Shown: piece by piece, positions 1 to 10,243 of the stretch
How positions within the stretch are numbered: the first letter of the stretch is position 1
Layout of the letters: each line of letters opens with the position of its first letter
Source: Pseudoips prasinana
Lineage: Eukaryota; Arthropoda; Insecta; Lepidoptera; Nolidae
DNA length: 64,000 nucleotides
Assembly (NCBI GenBank): GCA_951640165.1
Contig: OX621250.1
Span: 4,092,001-4,156,000, forward strand
Reading direction: 5' to 3'
The notes under the pieces: generated by a model
What the model was told of the DNA's origin: nothing
Database searches by the model: none
Seen by the model: only the letters and a program-made list of their open reading frames with translations
Translations under genes and position numbers: made by a program

Positions 1-87
1 ACTTTATCACAAAAGTTTAAGGTTCACTTTCAATTGGGGAAATTTGACAGATTGGGGTAACTTGATGTGCTGGCGTCTGTACATAGT
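1..87. mobile_element. Palindromic TA-target MITE, right half (cut by window edge)
   Basis: The segment ends in TAGCTTGATGTGCTGGCGTCTG-like sequence (here TAACTTGATGTGC then TGGCGTCTG) followed by TAC. The same ~135-bp near-palindrome recurs at 12796-12935, 18404-18538, 32737-32868 and 56405-56527. Full copies start CAGACGCCAGC and end with its reverse complement, flanked by TA. No coding capacity is present, so this is a non-autonomous DNA transposon; a Tc1/mariner-type mobiliser is inferred from the TA target. Confidence 0.75.
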
Positions 88-300
88 ACAAGCTCTGTTT
101 AGTTTGAGAAAACCAGATCACTGATATTTTACATTTACTTCTTTTATTTTGTATATACATATTTATATAAATAATTAGACCCAGCCTCAAAACAAACAAA
201 CATGTACATGCAAAAAAATATTTGTCCTGGGTGGGAATGGAACCCTCGACCTCCAGCGTGAAAAGCAAGCATTTCCCAACGACGCCAAAGGCCATTTAAT
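88..300 (-). mobile_element. tRNA-derived SINE, family A (minus)
   Basis: On the minus strand the head reads TTGGCGTCGTTGGGAAATGC and then GAGGTCGAGGGTTCCATTCC, matching the A-box and B-box layout of a tRNA-derived pol III promoter. Close relatives occur at 15855-16112, 21570-21793 and 46473-46995. The distal part (about 88-115) is in the opposite orientation to the rest, so this copy is rearranged next to the MITE. Confidence 0.75.
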
Positions 301-660
301 GTCAAATATAATCCTAAATCCATTTTTTCCACTTTTGGATTATTATTGGATCTTTCCAATTATGAATATAAGCATCGAAATGGTGGTTATTGCAATTATT
401 AGATATTATAAATATTTTAAGACGCCCTATTTTAATAAAGCATGTTGTTTAAAATTACAAACTAGAATATAAGACTTTTGTTTTATAAAATCTACTAGAT
501 AAAATAAACAAAAAGCGTATTTTCTTATTACAAACCTTTTTTAAAATTAAATTCGTTTTAGTTTTGGTGGACAAAATAGTAGGGATAAAAAACCAAAATT
601 TAATCATTTTTGTATTGTTTTATGTAAAGAACATAACTACGCAATATTACGCTCTCCATG
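301..660. other. AT-rich DNA, nothing recognised
   Basis: AT-rich sequence without a supportable gene, RNA gene or recognisable repeat end. Confidence 0.6.
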
Positions 661-1390
661 TGTAATAAAGATAGATAGATAAACTCTTTATTGTACACTT
701 AAAGAAAGCGACAACATACAAATTATAATATAGACCAGGGTAGAAGCGTTTAAAAATAATAAAAAGTGAAAAAAAATAATAGTAGGATGAAACCCATAAG
801 AAAAGGAAGGGAATATTATAAAAATAAAAGGAAAAATAATTTACGGGCGATCTGAGGTCGGGAAGGGGATGGGGGTGAGTTTTTAAGGGTAAAAAACGGT
901 TTGTCTCGATTTCCAGCAAAACTAAAAGTCCTATCGAAAAAACCCAAATGGCAAAGTTGTAGGTAATAAAAAGATCTAAAACTTTTGTATTTACACTTTT
1001 TTCACATTACCTAAAATTTATGAGAAAACTTCAAAAAACCAAGTTTTTGGTTTTTTATTTTTATCTTCTACATACATTTTTCTTTTTTAACGAAATTTGG
1101 TGAAAACTTACCTTTTTATGTCCCAAATACGCTGTAATTTATTTGATTAAAAATATTTATTTTTTCACCTTACTTTGAATTAATATCGAAAAAAACACCC
1201 TAATTTTCAATCGAAAAGTCACCCGTCAAAATATCAGCTTTTTTCAAAAAGTTGGTATGTTTTCTGTTCGTTGAAATCTCTACTTTCCGATGGTGAAAAA
1301 AAATATATATGTTACTGTAGTAAATTTTCTCAGAAAATGCAAAAAATCGAAAATAACTCGAATTCGATTTTTTTTTTATTATTATGAAAA
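661..1390 (-). repeat. Left arm of a large inverted repeat, LINE-3'UTR-like
   Basis: Read on the minus strand, this arm ends in GTACAATAAAGAG followed by a TATC run, the layout of a non-LTR retrotransposon 3' end with a polyadenylation signal. About 780-1390 is matched in reverse complement by about 8590-9190, including the shared block CCCATCCCCTTCCCGACC. The arms lie about 7.2 kb apart on either side of the Gypsy element. They may be two opposed copies of one 3'UTR or ends of a larger element. Confidence 0.65.
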
Positions 1391-1645
1391 AAATCATCTA
1401 AAAATGTGATTACTGCAATTTGTTTCAATTAAAAAGTTGATTTATTCAATGCGTATTACATTTATGTCATAGAAAATCTCATTATATATAAATATAAATG
1501 TAAATCGTACAATTAAATGTAGATACTTTATTCTGATTACGTTATTGATTACAATATTTTTAAACAACAAAATATTAAAGAAATAAATGTCAAAATGTAT
1601 AAAAAATATATTATAAATATGTAAACGAAGTGACCCTTCATTTAG

Positions 1646-2817
1646 TACTAGGATGCGAACTAAAGTAGATTGGTCACAAATTCCCGATATTACTTTGAAT
1701 AACACTGTAATTCCATTGGCTAAAAATGTTAGAAATTTGGGAATCTTAATAGACATAGATCTCTCATGGGCTCCGCAAGTACAGGAAGTTAGCCGTAAAA
1801 TCTTTGCTTCTGCTGGTTCTTTGCGAAGGTTTCGTAACTTCCTGCCTATTACCACGAAAATTGCGCTTGCACAATCTCTCCTTCTTCCTATTCTCGATTA
1901 CGCTGACGCCAGCTATCTTGATTTAACCCAGGAACAACTTGACAAACTTGAGCGTCTCCAAAATTTCTGTATTAGGTTCATATTTGGTCTTCGCAAATAT
2001 GACCATGTTTCAGAATTTCGTACTCAACTCAAAAGGCTTCCTATTCGTCTTCGTCGGAATGCACATATCTTATCTCTCTTGTACAATATTCTCTTTAATC
2101 CCTCAACACCCTATTATCTCAAAGAACGTTTCAAGTTCCTCAATGACACGCATGTCAAGTCACTGAGATCATCAGAAAACCTGCAACTAACCTTACCAAC
2201 GCATACCACCAATTTCTACAGCAAATCATTTACTGTTGTAGCTGCTCGTCTCTGGAATGCGTTGCCAGTATCTATAAGACGCGCTCAATCTTTACCTACG
2301 TTTAAAAATCTTGTGACCAAACATTATCTGTCACAGTTGCAATAAGTGTTCCTTTTTTTCTTGTCCATCATATGACCCTGCTAGATATCGTTGATATTTC
2401 CATCATAACGGAATATATTTATTATATTTTTATCTATCTATCTATATAATATATCTATGTCTATTTATATATTATATATGTATATATATTATATTATTAT
2501 TAGTATTCTATGTATTGTATGCAAATAAGTAGGTATAAGTAATATATTATGTAAATAATTAGTGGTAGTACTACTATTAAGTAGAAACCACTATTAGTCT
2601 TAAGTAGATACTTAATCATATTCTATAGTTTTACACCTTACACTACCCCTACTCCTAATTCCATACAATATAGTCCAACTTAAGGTTGTCTGGAAGAGAT
2701 CGCTTTAAGCGATAAGACCGCCCATTGTACCTTTTTTATAATTATTTCTGATCCTGTAACTTTAATGTATAATGGTGTACAATAAAGTGTATTTATCTTA
2801 TCTTATCTTATCTTATC
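1646..2817 (+). mobile_element. 5'-truncated LINE inserted in the Gypsy 5' LTR
   Basis: The insert interrupts the LTR between CATTTAG and GTTTATAG. TTAG occurs at 1642-1645 and again at 2818-2821, so the target duplication or microhomology is 4 bp. It contains the end of a reverse transcriptase ORF and a 3'UTR, then GTACAATAAAG and a run of TATCT/TTATC units (about 2790-2817) in place of poly(A). The 3'UTR block GGAAGAGATCGCTTTAAGCG recurs in reverse at 9235-9290 and, diverged, near 13440-13475, so at least three relatives are present. Clade is uncertain (CR1/Jockey/L2 group). Confidence 0.88.
1653..2345 (+). pseudogene. C-terminal end of a non-LTR reverse transcriptase ORF
   Basis: An open frame of 230 codons covers only the part of ORF2 after the catalytic RT motifs. 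It has the thumb-like stretch with NLGILIDIDLSW, the run ALAQSLLLPILDYAD, and the C-terminal signature ARLWNALPVSIRRA found at the end of CR1/Jockey-group proteins. The YADD box and endonuclease lie upstream of the truncation and are missing, so no function is expected. The ATG at 1653 is incidental. The frame is intact, consistent with a recent insertion. A diverged, broken relative lies on the minus strand at 9414-10243. Confidence 0.85.
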
Positions 2818-3210
2818 TTAGTTTATAGTTTTCCGTATTATACCTTTTTGGTTTACAAACTTGTCTATGTATAAGGGACTGGCCGTTTATATTGACGGAT
2901 TGGCAGCATGATAAAATATGGAGATTCTGATAGTTTCACATTAAAATAATATTATTACAATACTTAAATAAAAGTAATTTATAAGAACTGAAAGTAGTGA
3001 AACAATAGCTCTTAATGTTGTTTTTCTATTTACAGGTAAGTTGTAATGAAGTAATAATAAATAATGTTTTGTAAATATGCGTGTTAGTTATGTAGTTCTT
3101 TAATAAAATAAAATTTTCTATTTACAGAGAAACACTTATAGTTATAGTTTTACTGTTCCCTACATATCTAATAAATAAAATTTACATATTATAAAACAAC
3201 ATTATACAGC

Positions 3211-3221
3211 TGGTTACTACG
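3211..3221 (+). promoter_or_regulatory. Candidate primer-binding site
   Basis: TGGTTACTACG starts with the TGG expected opposite a tRNA CCA end, 18 bases after the LTR end and 5 bases before the gag ATG. I cannot name the priming tRNA, and the gap from the LTR is unusually long, so this is tentative. Confidence 0.3.
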
Positions 3222-3225
3222 AATA

Positions 3226-4359
3226 ATGGAAAAATTACGATTTGAGTTCATGCTCAAAGCCAGTGATGATGTAAAAACAAATATTATTTGTGTAACGACC
3301 ATCAAGGATTCAGATGGCCGGACCTTTGCGATCCCAAATAAGTTACAACCTGTAAAATTACATGACAGAATAGTACAGACCCAAATCTTTCAGAAAGTAA
3401 AGGCTACCTTACAAAAACGACATGATAAACGACAGGTGTGGATTTCCATGACCCCGGAGATGAAGGCGGTTTATTGTGATGACGATGGAAATAAACAGTT
3501 TATGGAATACCTATTGGAGGAACAAACAAAACCACAAACTTCTACAACAGGACTTTCAGAAGAATCTCTAGCAAGAATCGTGGAAAGCTTTGCTGAAATG
3601 AAAAAAGATTCATCGAAACTTAATATGGGGAAAATGGTAGGAAAATTTATTATAGAAAAATTCAATAGCAAAATAACTAATGTGTCCCAGTGGATGGCTA
3701 CTTTTGAAGCGGAATGCGTCCGTATAGGAATAGAAGAAGATGTCAAAAAAATTGAAATGTTTAGGTTATTTATAGAAGATTCTTGTTTAGATTGGTACAG
3801 TTCCATGCTTATAAAGCATACAATAAACTCAGAATGGGCAACGTGGAAAAATAACTTTTGCGAAACATATGCGGATAAGGGTTGGTCACCAATGAGGTAT
3901 GCAATGTTATTTAAATACAAACAGGGTTCATTACTGGAGTATGCGTTAAAGAAAGAGAGACTACTATTAGAGATAAATAAGTCCATAGATACACTCACTC
4001 TAATTGATCTGATTGCCACTGGATTACCTAACTTTATTGCTGATAACATTGATAGGAATACTTTAAAGGAAACTAAAGACTTATTTAATAATTTAAGAAG
4101 TTTAGAACATATGATAAACAAAAAAAGATTTTATAAAAATATAGTAACTTCCGAAAGTAGCATTAAAGAGAAAAATGTAAAGTCCTTGTTTAGTCCGTGT
4201 AAAATTTGTGAAAAAGAGAATAAAGGTATACGTTACCACCCTGAAAACCAATGTTGGTTCAAAATTAAAAATAATGATAGGCTAAAAAAAGATCTAATAA
4301 GGAGTGTTAACAATTCTGAATTAGAGATAGAATTAAATGAAATGGATCCAAAAAACTAA
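3226..4359 (+). CDS. gag: Gag of Ty3/Gypsy element
   Basis: A 377-residue open frame directly after the 5' LTR, in the position of gag. It is a structural protein expected to form the cytoplasmic virus-like particle and package the RNA. The centre (about residues 150-275) resembles a retrotransposon capsid region with tryptophan- and leucine-rich helices. Near the C-terminus there is a metal-binding-like cluster CKICEKENK...RYHPENQCW, i.e. C-x2-C-x9-H-x4-C, an extended variant of the usual CX2CX4HX4C knuckle. The ATG at 3226 is the first in frame after the LTR. The stop TAA (4357-4359) immediately follows a classical slippery heptamer, so Gag-Pol probably arises by -1 frameshifting. The frame is intact. 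Confidence 0.85.
   Translation: MEKLRFEFMLKASDDVKTNIICVTTIKDSDGRTFAIPNKLQPVKLHDRIVQTQIFQKVKATLQKRHDKRQVWISMTPEMKAVYCDDDGNKQFMEYLLEEQTKPQTSTTGLSEESLARIVESFAEMKKDSSKLNMGKMVGKFIIEKFNSKITNVSQWMATFEAECVRIGIEEDVKKIEMFRLFIEDSCLDWYSSMLIKHTINSEWATWKNNFCETYADKGWSPMRYAMLFKYKQGSLLEYALKKERLLLEINKSIDTLTLIDLIATGLPNFIADNIDRNTLKETKDLFNNLRSLEHMINKKRFYKNIVTSESSIKEKNVKSLFSPCKICEKENKGIRYHPENQCWFKIKNNDRLKKDLIRSVNNSELEIELNEMDPKN
4350..4356 (+). promoter_or_regulatory. -1 ribosomal frameshift site A AAA AAC
   Basis: The heptamer lies in phase with gag codons (AAA 4351-4353, AAC 4354-4356), followed at once by the gag TAA. The pol frame is -1 relative to gag and is open through this point, continuing CTA ATA GTG. 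This fits the known X XXY YYZ rule for retroviral and retrotransposon -1 frameshifting. I did not identify a downstream pseudoknot. Confidence 0.8.
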
Positions 4360-7300
4360 TAGTGCCGCCATTAATAAAAATTAAATTACTAATAAATGAC
4401 ACTTTGGAAACATCAGGAATCTATGATTCAGGATCTAATGTGTCCTTAATAAATTCAAGATTATTATCTGTAAAAAAAAAACCTACTTATGATAATAATG
4501 CAAATTTAAAAACAATTAATGGCGTAAAAAAAACAATAGGAATGGTAACTTTAAAAATTAAAATTTTTGAAATTGAAAATTATGTTAATATTTTTGTTAT
4601 AGATGAAAATAACTTCGACTATGACTTTCTAGTTGGATTAGACTGTATACAAAAATTTAATTTAATTCAAAATGAGAATTTAAAGATCATCCAAAATGTG
4701 CTCAGCAATAATAATAAAGAATGCCTAAAAATTGAAGAAAAGCAACCTATAAACACTAAAAAAATTCCTGGCAGTTCAGGTAGTGACATAGGGAATAAAC
4801 AAGGTATATATTATGACACAAAAGGCATGGATATTACAAAAAACGATAAAAAAGAAACTAGCATTAAGGAGTACAAAATAAACTTTAATGAAAATATAAG
4901 TGTTGATAAATTTGATATTTCAGTAAATGATTTAGATCAACATAGAAAAACTGCTATTGATAAATTAATATGCAAATATAATTCAGTCTTCGCTAAAGAC
5001 AAATATGATATAGGTACTGTAAAAGGATATGAAGCCCATATTGATTTGTTGATTGATAAGTACTGTTGTAAAAGACCGTATAGGTGCTCTATTGAGGATA
5101 TGAAAGAAATTGAACATCAAGTATCAAATTTACTAAAAAATAATTTAATTGAGGAGTCATACAGCCCTTTTGCCACTCCAGTAACACTAGCATTTAAAAA
5201 AGAAGACGGAAGAAAGTCTAGGCTTTGTATAGATTTTCGTGAATTAAATAAAATTGTTGTCCCTCAATCGCAACCATTTCCGCTAATTGAGGATCTAATG
5301 GTTAAAACAAGAAAATGTAAATTTTTTTCAACATTTGATGTAAACTCAGCGTTCTGGTCTATACCTCTTAAAATTGAAGATAGGCACAAAACTGCATTTG
5401 TTACTCAAGACGCACACTTTCAATGGACTTGTTTACCTTTTGGTTTAAAAACTTCTCCTGCTATTTTTCAAAGAATTTTGAGTAGCATTATAAGAAAGCA
5501 TAAACTGTCAAATTTTACTGTCAATTATATCGACGATATTTTAGTATTTTCTGAAACGTTCGAAAAACACATTGAACACATATCTCTGTTATTGGAAGCG
5601 ATTTTAAAAGAAGGTTTTAAATTAAAATTCACAAAATGTAACTTTGCACAGGACTCTGTGAAGTATTTAGGGCACATAATAAAAAACAATACTGTCACTC
5701 CATTAAAAGATAACTTGATTGCCATTAAAGAATTTCCAATACCAAAAACACAAAAAAATGTTAGACAATTTTTAGGAAAAATTAATTTCTATGGAAAATA
5801 TGTGCCAAATATTTCAATTATACTGGATCCCTTACATAACTTATTAAGAAAAGCGGAAAAATTCGTTTGGTCCAATAGATGTCAAGAATCCTTTGATACT
5901 ATAAAGAAACTACTTTGCTCAAAACCTATTCTAGCTATATTTGATCCAGATTTGCCAATACATATTTATACAGATGCTAGTATACAAGGTATAGGTGCGA
6001 TTTTCAAACAAATTCAAACCAACGGTGAGGAAAAGCCTTGCGCATATTTTTCAAAAAAATTAAACGAAACCCAAAAAAAGAAAAAAGCCATATATCTTGA
6101 ATGTTTGGCAATAAAAGAGGCGGTTAAATACTGGCAACACTGGCTTATAGGAAAAACATTTACGGTTTTTTCAGATCACAAACCTTTAGAAAAAATGAAT
6201 ATTAAGGCCATAACGGACGAAGAACTGGGAGATTTGACATATTATTTGTCGCAGTTCAATTTTAAAATAATATATTCTCCGGGCAAATATAATATAGAAG
6301 CAGATACTTTGAGCAGAAATCCTGTGTTAGAATCATATGAAAATCAAGAAAGTAATATAAAAGTAGTGAATTTTGTTAAATTAAAAGACATACTAAACGA
6401 TCAAGATAAAAATGAGGATATTAAACAAAATAGAAATAAACTTATTTTCAAACATAATATATATTATAAAAAGATAGGAAAAAATGAAAAGATTGTACTA
6501 ACTGAAGAGTTCAGTAAAGATATAATAAAACATGTACATCACTACTACTGTCACATAGGAAGATAGCAAATGGAAAACAAGATTAAACCTTTTTATCAAG
6601 CTAAAAATTTATTGGATAATATAAAGAAATATTGCGAAAATTGTGATATCTGTATAAAAAATAAATCTAGAAGGAAAAGCAAGTTTGGACTAATGTCTCA
6701 CTTAGGTCCCGCTACCTATCCATTTCAAATAGTGTCAATAGACACCATAGGGGGATTTGGTGGTGCTCGTTCAACCAAAACATATTTACATCTTTTAGTA
6801 GATCATTTCACTCGTTACGCCTATATTTTGACATCCAAAACCCAGAGTGCGAATGATTTTATAAAACTTGTCCAAAAAGTAACAAAAGATTATAAAATAG
6901 ATTTAATTCTATCAGATCAATATCCAGGCATAAATTCAAAAGATTTCAAATGTTTTTTAGAAAAGGAAAATATCACTGTAGTTTTTACTGCAGTAAATGC
7001 GCCTTTTTCAAATGGATTGAACGAAAGGCTAAACCAAACGTTGGTTAATAAAATTCGGTGCAAGATTAATGAAAGAAGGGATAAAATTGCTTGGACAACT
7101 ATTGCTCATGAATGTACTCAAAAATATAACGAAACTGAACATTGTGTAACAGGTTTCTCTCCAAAATACTTATTGGAGGGAAAAAATGTTGATATTCTCC
7201 CAGATGAACTGAAACAAAATATAACACATAATCATCTATTGCGAGACCGGAAAATTGCCTTAGAAAATAGTTTGAAATCCCACAATTATAATAAACAAAG

Positions 7301-7520
7301 ATTTGATAAAAACAGAAAACATTATGAACTAAAAGTTGGTGATTTTGTATATGTTGAAAATGGAAACCGGTTAAACCGAAAAAAATTAGATGAATTGAAA
7401 ATAGGACCTTATCAAATTGTAGACAAAATATCCAATTCAATTTACAAAGTAAACACGGGCCACAAAAAGTTAGAGTCAAATCTCTTTCATATCACAAAAC
7501 TTATTCCAGTAGTAGAATAA
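4356..7520 (+). pseudogene. pol: Pol polyprotein (PR-RT-RH-IN) with a single in-frame stop
   Basis: The frame is entered by -1 shift from gag. Counting from the GTG at 4362, an aspartic protease site DSG is at residues 22-24. The RT palm follows, with its catalytic box YIDD at about 389-392 (more often YLDD), then RNase H with the TDAS motif near residue 538 and SDHKPL further on. A TAG at 6564-6566 interrupts the frame inside the integrase HHCC zinc domain, between the histidines (HHYYCHIG) and the CENC pair. The same frame resumes at once. Integrase beyond the stop has D58, D116 and E152 (counted from 6570), giving a correct D,D(35)E spacing, and ends with a GPYQI-type C-terminal module without a chromodomain. 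The stop removes integrase unless read through, so this copy is probably not autonomous. Confidence 0.92.
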
Positions 7521-7540
7521 AATAGTAAAACTTTGTAGCT

Positions 7541-7556
7541 TAGAGAGGGGGGGAGA
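7541..7556 (+). promoter_or_regulatory. Polypurine tract
   Basis: An all-purine run AGAGAGGGGGGGAGA-type immediately precedes the TG of the 3' LTR, the expected plus-strand primer site for reverse transcription. Confidence 0.85.
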
Positions 7557-7952
7557 TGTAAACGAAGTGACCCTTCATTTAGTTTATAGTTTTCCGTATT
7601 ATAACTTTTTGGTTTACAAACTTGTCTATGTATAAGGGACTGGCCGTTTATATTGACGGATTGGCAGCATGATAAAATATGGAGATTCTGATAGTTTCAC
7701 ATTAAAATAATATTATTACAATACTTAAATAAAAGTAATTTATAAGAACTGAAAGTAGTGAAACAATAGCTCTTAATGTTGTTTTTCTATTTACAGGTAA
7801 GTTGTAATGAAGTAATAATAAATAATGTTTTGTAAATATGCGTGTTAGTATGTAGTTCTTTAATAAAATAAAATTTTCTATTTACAGAGAAACACTTATA
7901 GTTATAGTTTTACTGTTCCCTACATATCTAATAAATAAAATTTACATATTAT
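7557..7952 (+). repeat. 3' LTR
   Basis: About 396 bp, starting TGTAAACGAAGTGACCC. It gives the uninterrupted version of the 5' LTR and so defines the LINE insertion point there. Visible differences from the 5' copy: one base in TTATA(A/C)C and one base missing in GTTAGTATG. Confidence 0.93.
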
Positions 7953-7957
7953 AAATA

Positions 7958-8195
7958 TATCAAAAATCTATTTAAAATGTATAAATATATAAAAAATATG
8001 TATAGTAAATATATTTTTAATAACTAACTTTTGGCTGATTTTCATGTATATTTCATATATTTTGAATATATCTGAAATATATTTGAAATGTATAAAATAT
8101 ATATGAAAATCGGCCAAACGTTTGTTATTAAAAATATATTTACGATATATATTTTAAATATTTTTTATAGATTTTTAATATATTTTTGTTTAATG
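7958..8195. repeat. AT-rich foldback (MITE-like) repeat
   Basis: The left half, with AAATATATTTTTAATAAC and then GGCTGATTTTCATG, is matched in reverse complement by CATATGAAAATCGGCC-like sequence and GTTATTAAAAATATATTTA in the right half, centred near 8078. The arms look roughly 85-90% identical by eye. No coding capacity. The Gypsy 3' end abuts it, so Gypsy probably inserted at its edge. Confidence 0.6.
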
Positions 8196-8589
8196 AAATT
8201 TTTTTTTTTATGTGATTAACTAAATTTGTTTGTGCAAAATTAAGGAGATTATTATTAGTATGTATGTAGTAAGACCCAGACCCGCCTAGCCCCTTCCCCA
8301 CTTCTCCATGAAATACCTTTTGATGGGCTACTATTTTTCGTAGGTCACTCAGGTATATAATTTATCTTAAAATATAAATAGACATCTACGCATATAATTT
8401 AAAGAAGATTCGACAACTTTCTCCAAATATTGTAGATGTCTTATTAAATATTAATTTTATTAACTTATTTGTTTGTTAATTATAGTAGTATATTTTTATT
8501 TGCAATTTTATCAATGTTACATGTAATCTAATGTTTTTTGAGTAATTAAAGTGTTAATTTTAATAAAGAGCTCAGAATTTATGACAGTA
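8196..8589. other. AT-rich DNA, nothing recognised
   Basis: I see no supportable gene or repeat terminus here. Confidence 0.55.
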
Positions 8590-9218
8590 ATTAAAAAAAG
8601 AATTTGATTTTTTTTTTGCAATTTCTGAGAAGATTTACTATAGTAACATATATATTTTTTTTCACCATCGGAAAGTAGAGATTTCAACGAACAGAAAACA
8701 TACCAACTTTTTAAAAAAAGCTGATATTTTGACGGGTGACTTTTCGATTGAAAATTAGGGTGTTTTTTTCGATATTAATTCAAAGTAAGGTGAAAAAATA
8801 AATATTTTTAATCAAATAAATTACAGCGTATTTGGGACATAAAAAGGTAAGTTTTCACCAAATTTCGTTAAAAAAGAAAAATTTATGTTAAAGTAAAAAA
8901 TAAAAAACCAAAAACTTGGTTTTTTGAAGATTTCTCATAAATTTTAGGTTATGTGAAAAAAGTGTAAATACAAAAGTTTTAGATATTTTTATTACCTACA
9001 ACTTTGCAATTTTAGGTTTTTCGATAGGACTTTTAGTTTTGCCGGAAATCGAGAAAAACTGTTTTTTACCCTTAAAAACTCACCCCCATCCCCTTCCCGA
9101 CCTCAGATCGCCCGTAAATTATTTTTCCTTTCATTTTTATAATATTCCCCTCCTTTTCTAATGGGTTTCATCCTACTACTATTTTTTTTTGTTTTAAAAA
9201 TTATCGACCCTGGTCTAA
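8590..9218 (+). repeat. Right arm of the large inverted repeat
   Basis: Reverse complement of about 730-1390. Shared blocks include CACCATCGGAAAGTAGAG, GGTGACTTTTCGATTG and CCCATCCCCTTCCCGACC. It runs in plus orientation and ends against the 3' end of a minus-strand LINE remnant. Confidence 0.65.
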
Positions 9219-10243
9219 TAGTACAATTGGCGGCCTTATTACAAAGTGTGATCTCTTCCAGGCAACCTAGGTAGTGAAAGGAGGTATAGATATGGGGCAG
9301 TTTCAAGTGTACAAGTTACTATCTTGCAAGGTATTTGTACCATCCTTAAAAATTTACCTACCTACTTACTAATTATATGTCTGTTCATAATAATAATAGG
9401 GATCATATGTGAGCTAGTGGGTCAAATAGTGATCCTTGACTAGTCTTTGGAATGTACTTAGTGAATGTGCACGCCTAATAAACAATGGCAACGCATTCCA
9501 CAAACGAGCACCTTGTATAACAAATGCGTCCTCAAGAAAATTTGTAGAATGCGTCGGTATTTTTAACCGCTGATTATTAATCAATCTCAAAGCTATTGAA
9601 TGTGATTCATGTAGGAAATAAAACATTATTTCAGATTAGAGGGAGTAGAAGGAGTAAACAGATTACTGTATAAAAATGATAGAATATGAGCATTCCGTCA
9701 AAGGCGTATAGGTAGCCACTTGAGATTGTTGCCAAAGTCAGAGACATGATCATATTTGCGAAGGTCAAATACAAATCTTATTCAGACATTCTGGAGATGC
9801 CCAAGTTTATCCAGTTGGGCTTCACTAAGATCAAGATAACTGACATCTGCATAATCTAGTATTGAAAGAAGAAGGGACTGAGCAAGCGCAATTTTGGTAG
9901 GAATATGCAGAAAGTTTTAAATTCTTCGCAAAGATCCCACTGACGCATAAAGTTTACCACTAGTATTCTGCAGCTGTGGAACCCATGAGAGACAATTATT
10001 AAAATACTCACCCAAATTTTTTACAACTTGGTTTATTTCCAAATTACTCCCGTCCAAGATAACTTGAGGTAGTTGAGAATAAGAAATCTTTGCCATCATC
10101 CTTGAGCTTCCAACAAAAATTACCTGAGTCTTAAGGGAGTTAACTTGTAAACCGTACCCATGACTCCATTCATTTATACTAAGCAAAATTTTATTTATAC
10201 TACTAATAGGTTTCGACACTATTAAGCGGGGCCCATATTTCAT
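9219..10243 (-). pseudogene. Degenerate LINE reverse transcriptase C-terminus and 3'UTR
   Basis: Two broken minus-strand frames (10243-9917 and 9626-9414) align in order with the LINE nested in the Gypsy LTR. Examples are NLGEYFNNCLSWVPQL against NLGILIDIDLSWAPQV, and ARLWNALPLFIRRAHSL against ARLWNALPVSIRRAQSL. The 3'UTR motif GGCCGCC plus GGAAGAGATCAC lies at 9230-9265. Frameshifts and stops between the pieces show an old, dead copy. Confidence 0.82.

Larger units (their letters stand above)
1620..3192 (+). repeat. 5' LTR, split by a LINE insertion
   Basis: It begins TGTAAACGAAGTGACCC and ends near ACATATTAT. Bases 1620-1645 plus about 2818-3192 together match the ~396-bp 3' LTR at 7557-7952. 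The intervening ~1.17 kb is a LINE 3' fragment. Since the 5' LTR should carry the promoter, the insert probably impairs transcription of this copy; this is inference. Confidence 0.92.
1620..7952 (+). mobile_element. Ty3/Gypsy LTR retrotransposon, near-complete, with nested LINE
   Basis: Two LTRs bound gag and a protease-RT-RNase H-integrase pol, the Ty3/Gypsy domain order. No env-like ORF follows integrase; pol stops at 7520 just before the polypurine tract. AAATA lies at 1615-1619 and again at 7953-7957, a candidate 5-bp target duplication. The LTR 3' boundary is ambiguous by a few bases because ATAAA occurs both inside and outside. Apart from the nested LINE, the LTRs differ by one substitution and one single-base indel by eye, so the insertion is young. 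Damage seen: the LINE in the 5' LTR and one in-frame TAG in pol. I assign no lineage within Ty3/Gypsy. Confidence 0.93.

Noticed and set aside
3226..3235. Splice-acceptor reading that would make gag an exon of a host gene
   Set aside because: The frame lies exactly between an LTR and pol, with a frameshift site, so retrotransposon gag explains it fully.
7099..7479. Minus-strand frame within the integrase region
   Set aside because: Shadow of pol; no recognisable domain.
7521..7556. An env-like third ORF that would make the Gypsy element an errantivirus
   Set aside because: Only 36 bases separate the pol stop from the 3' LTR, and they hold the polypurine tract.
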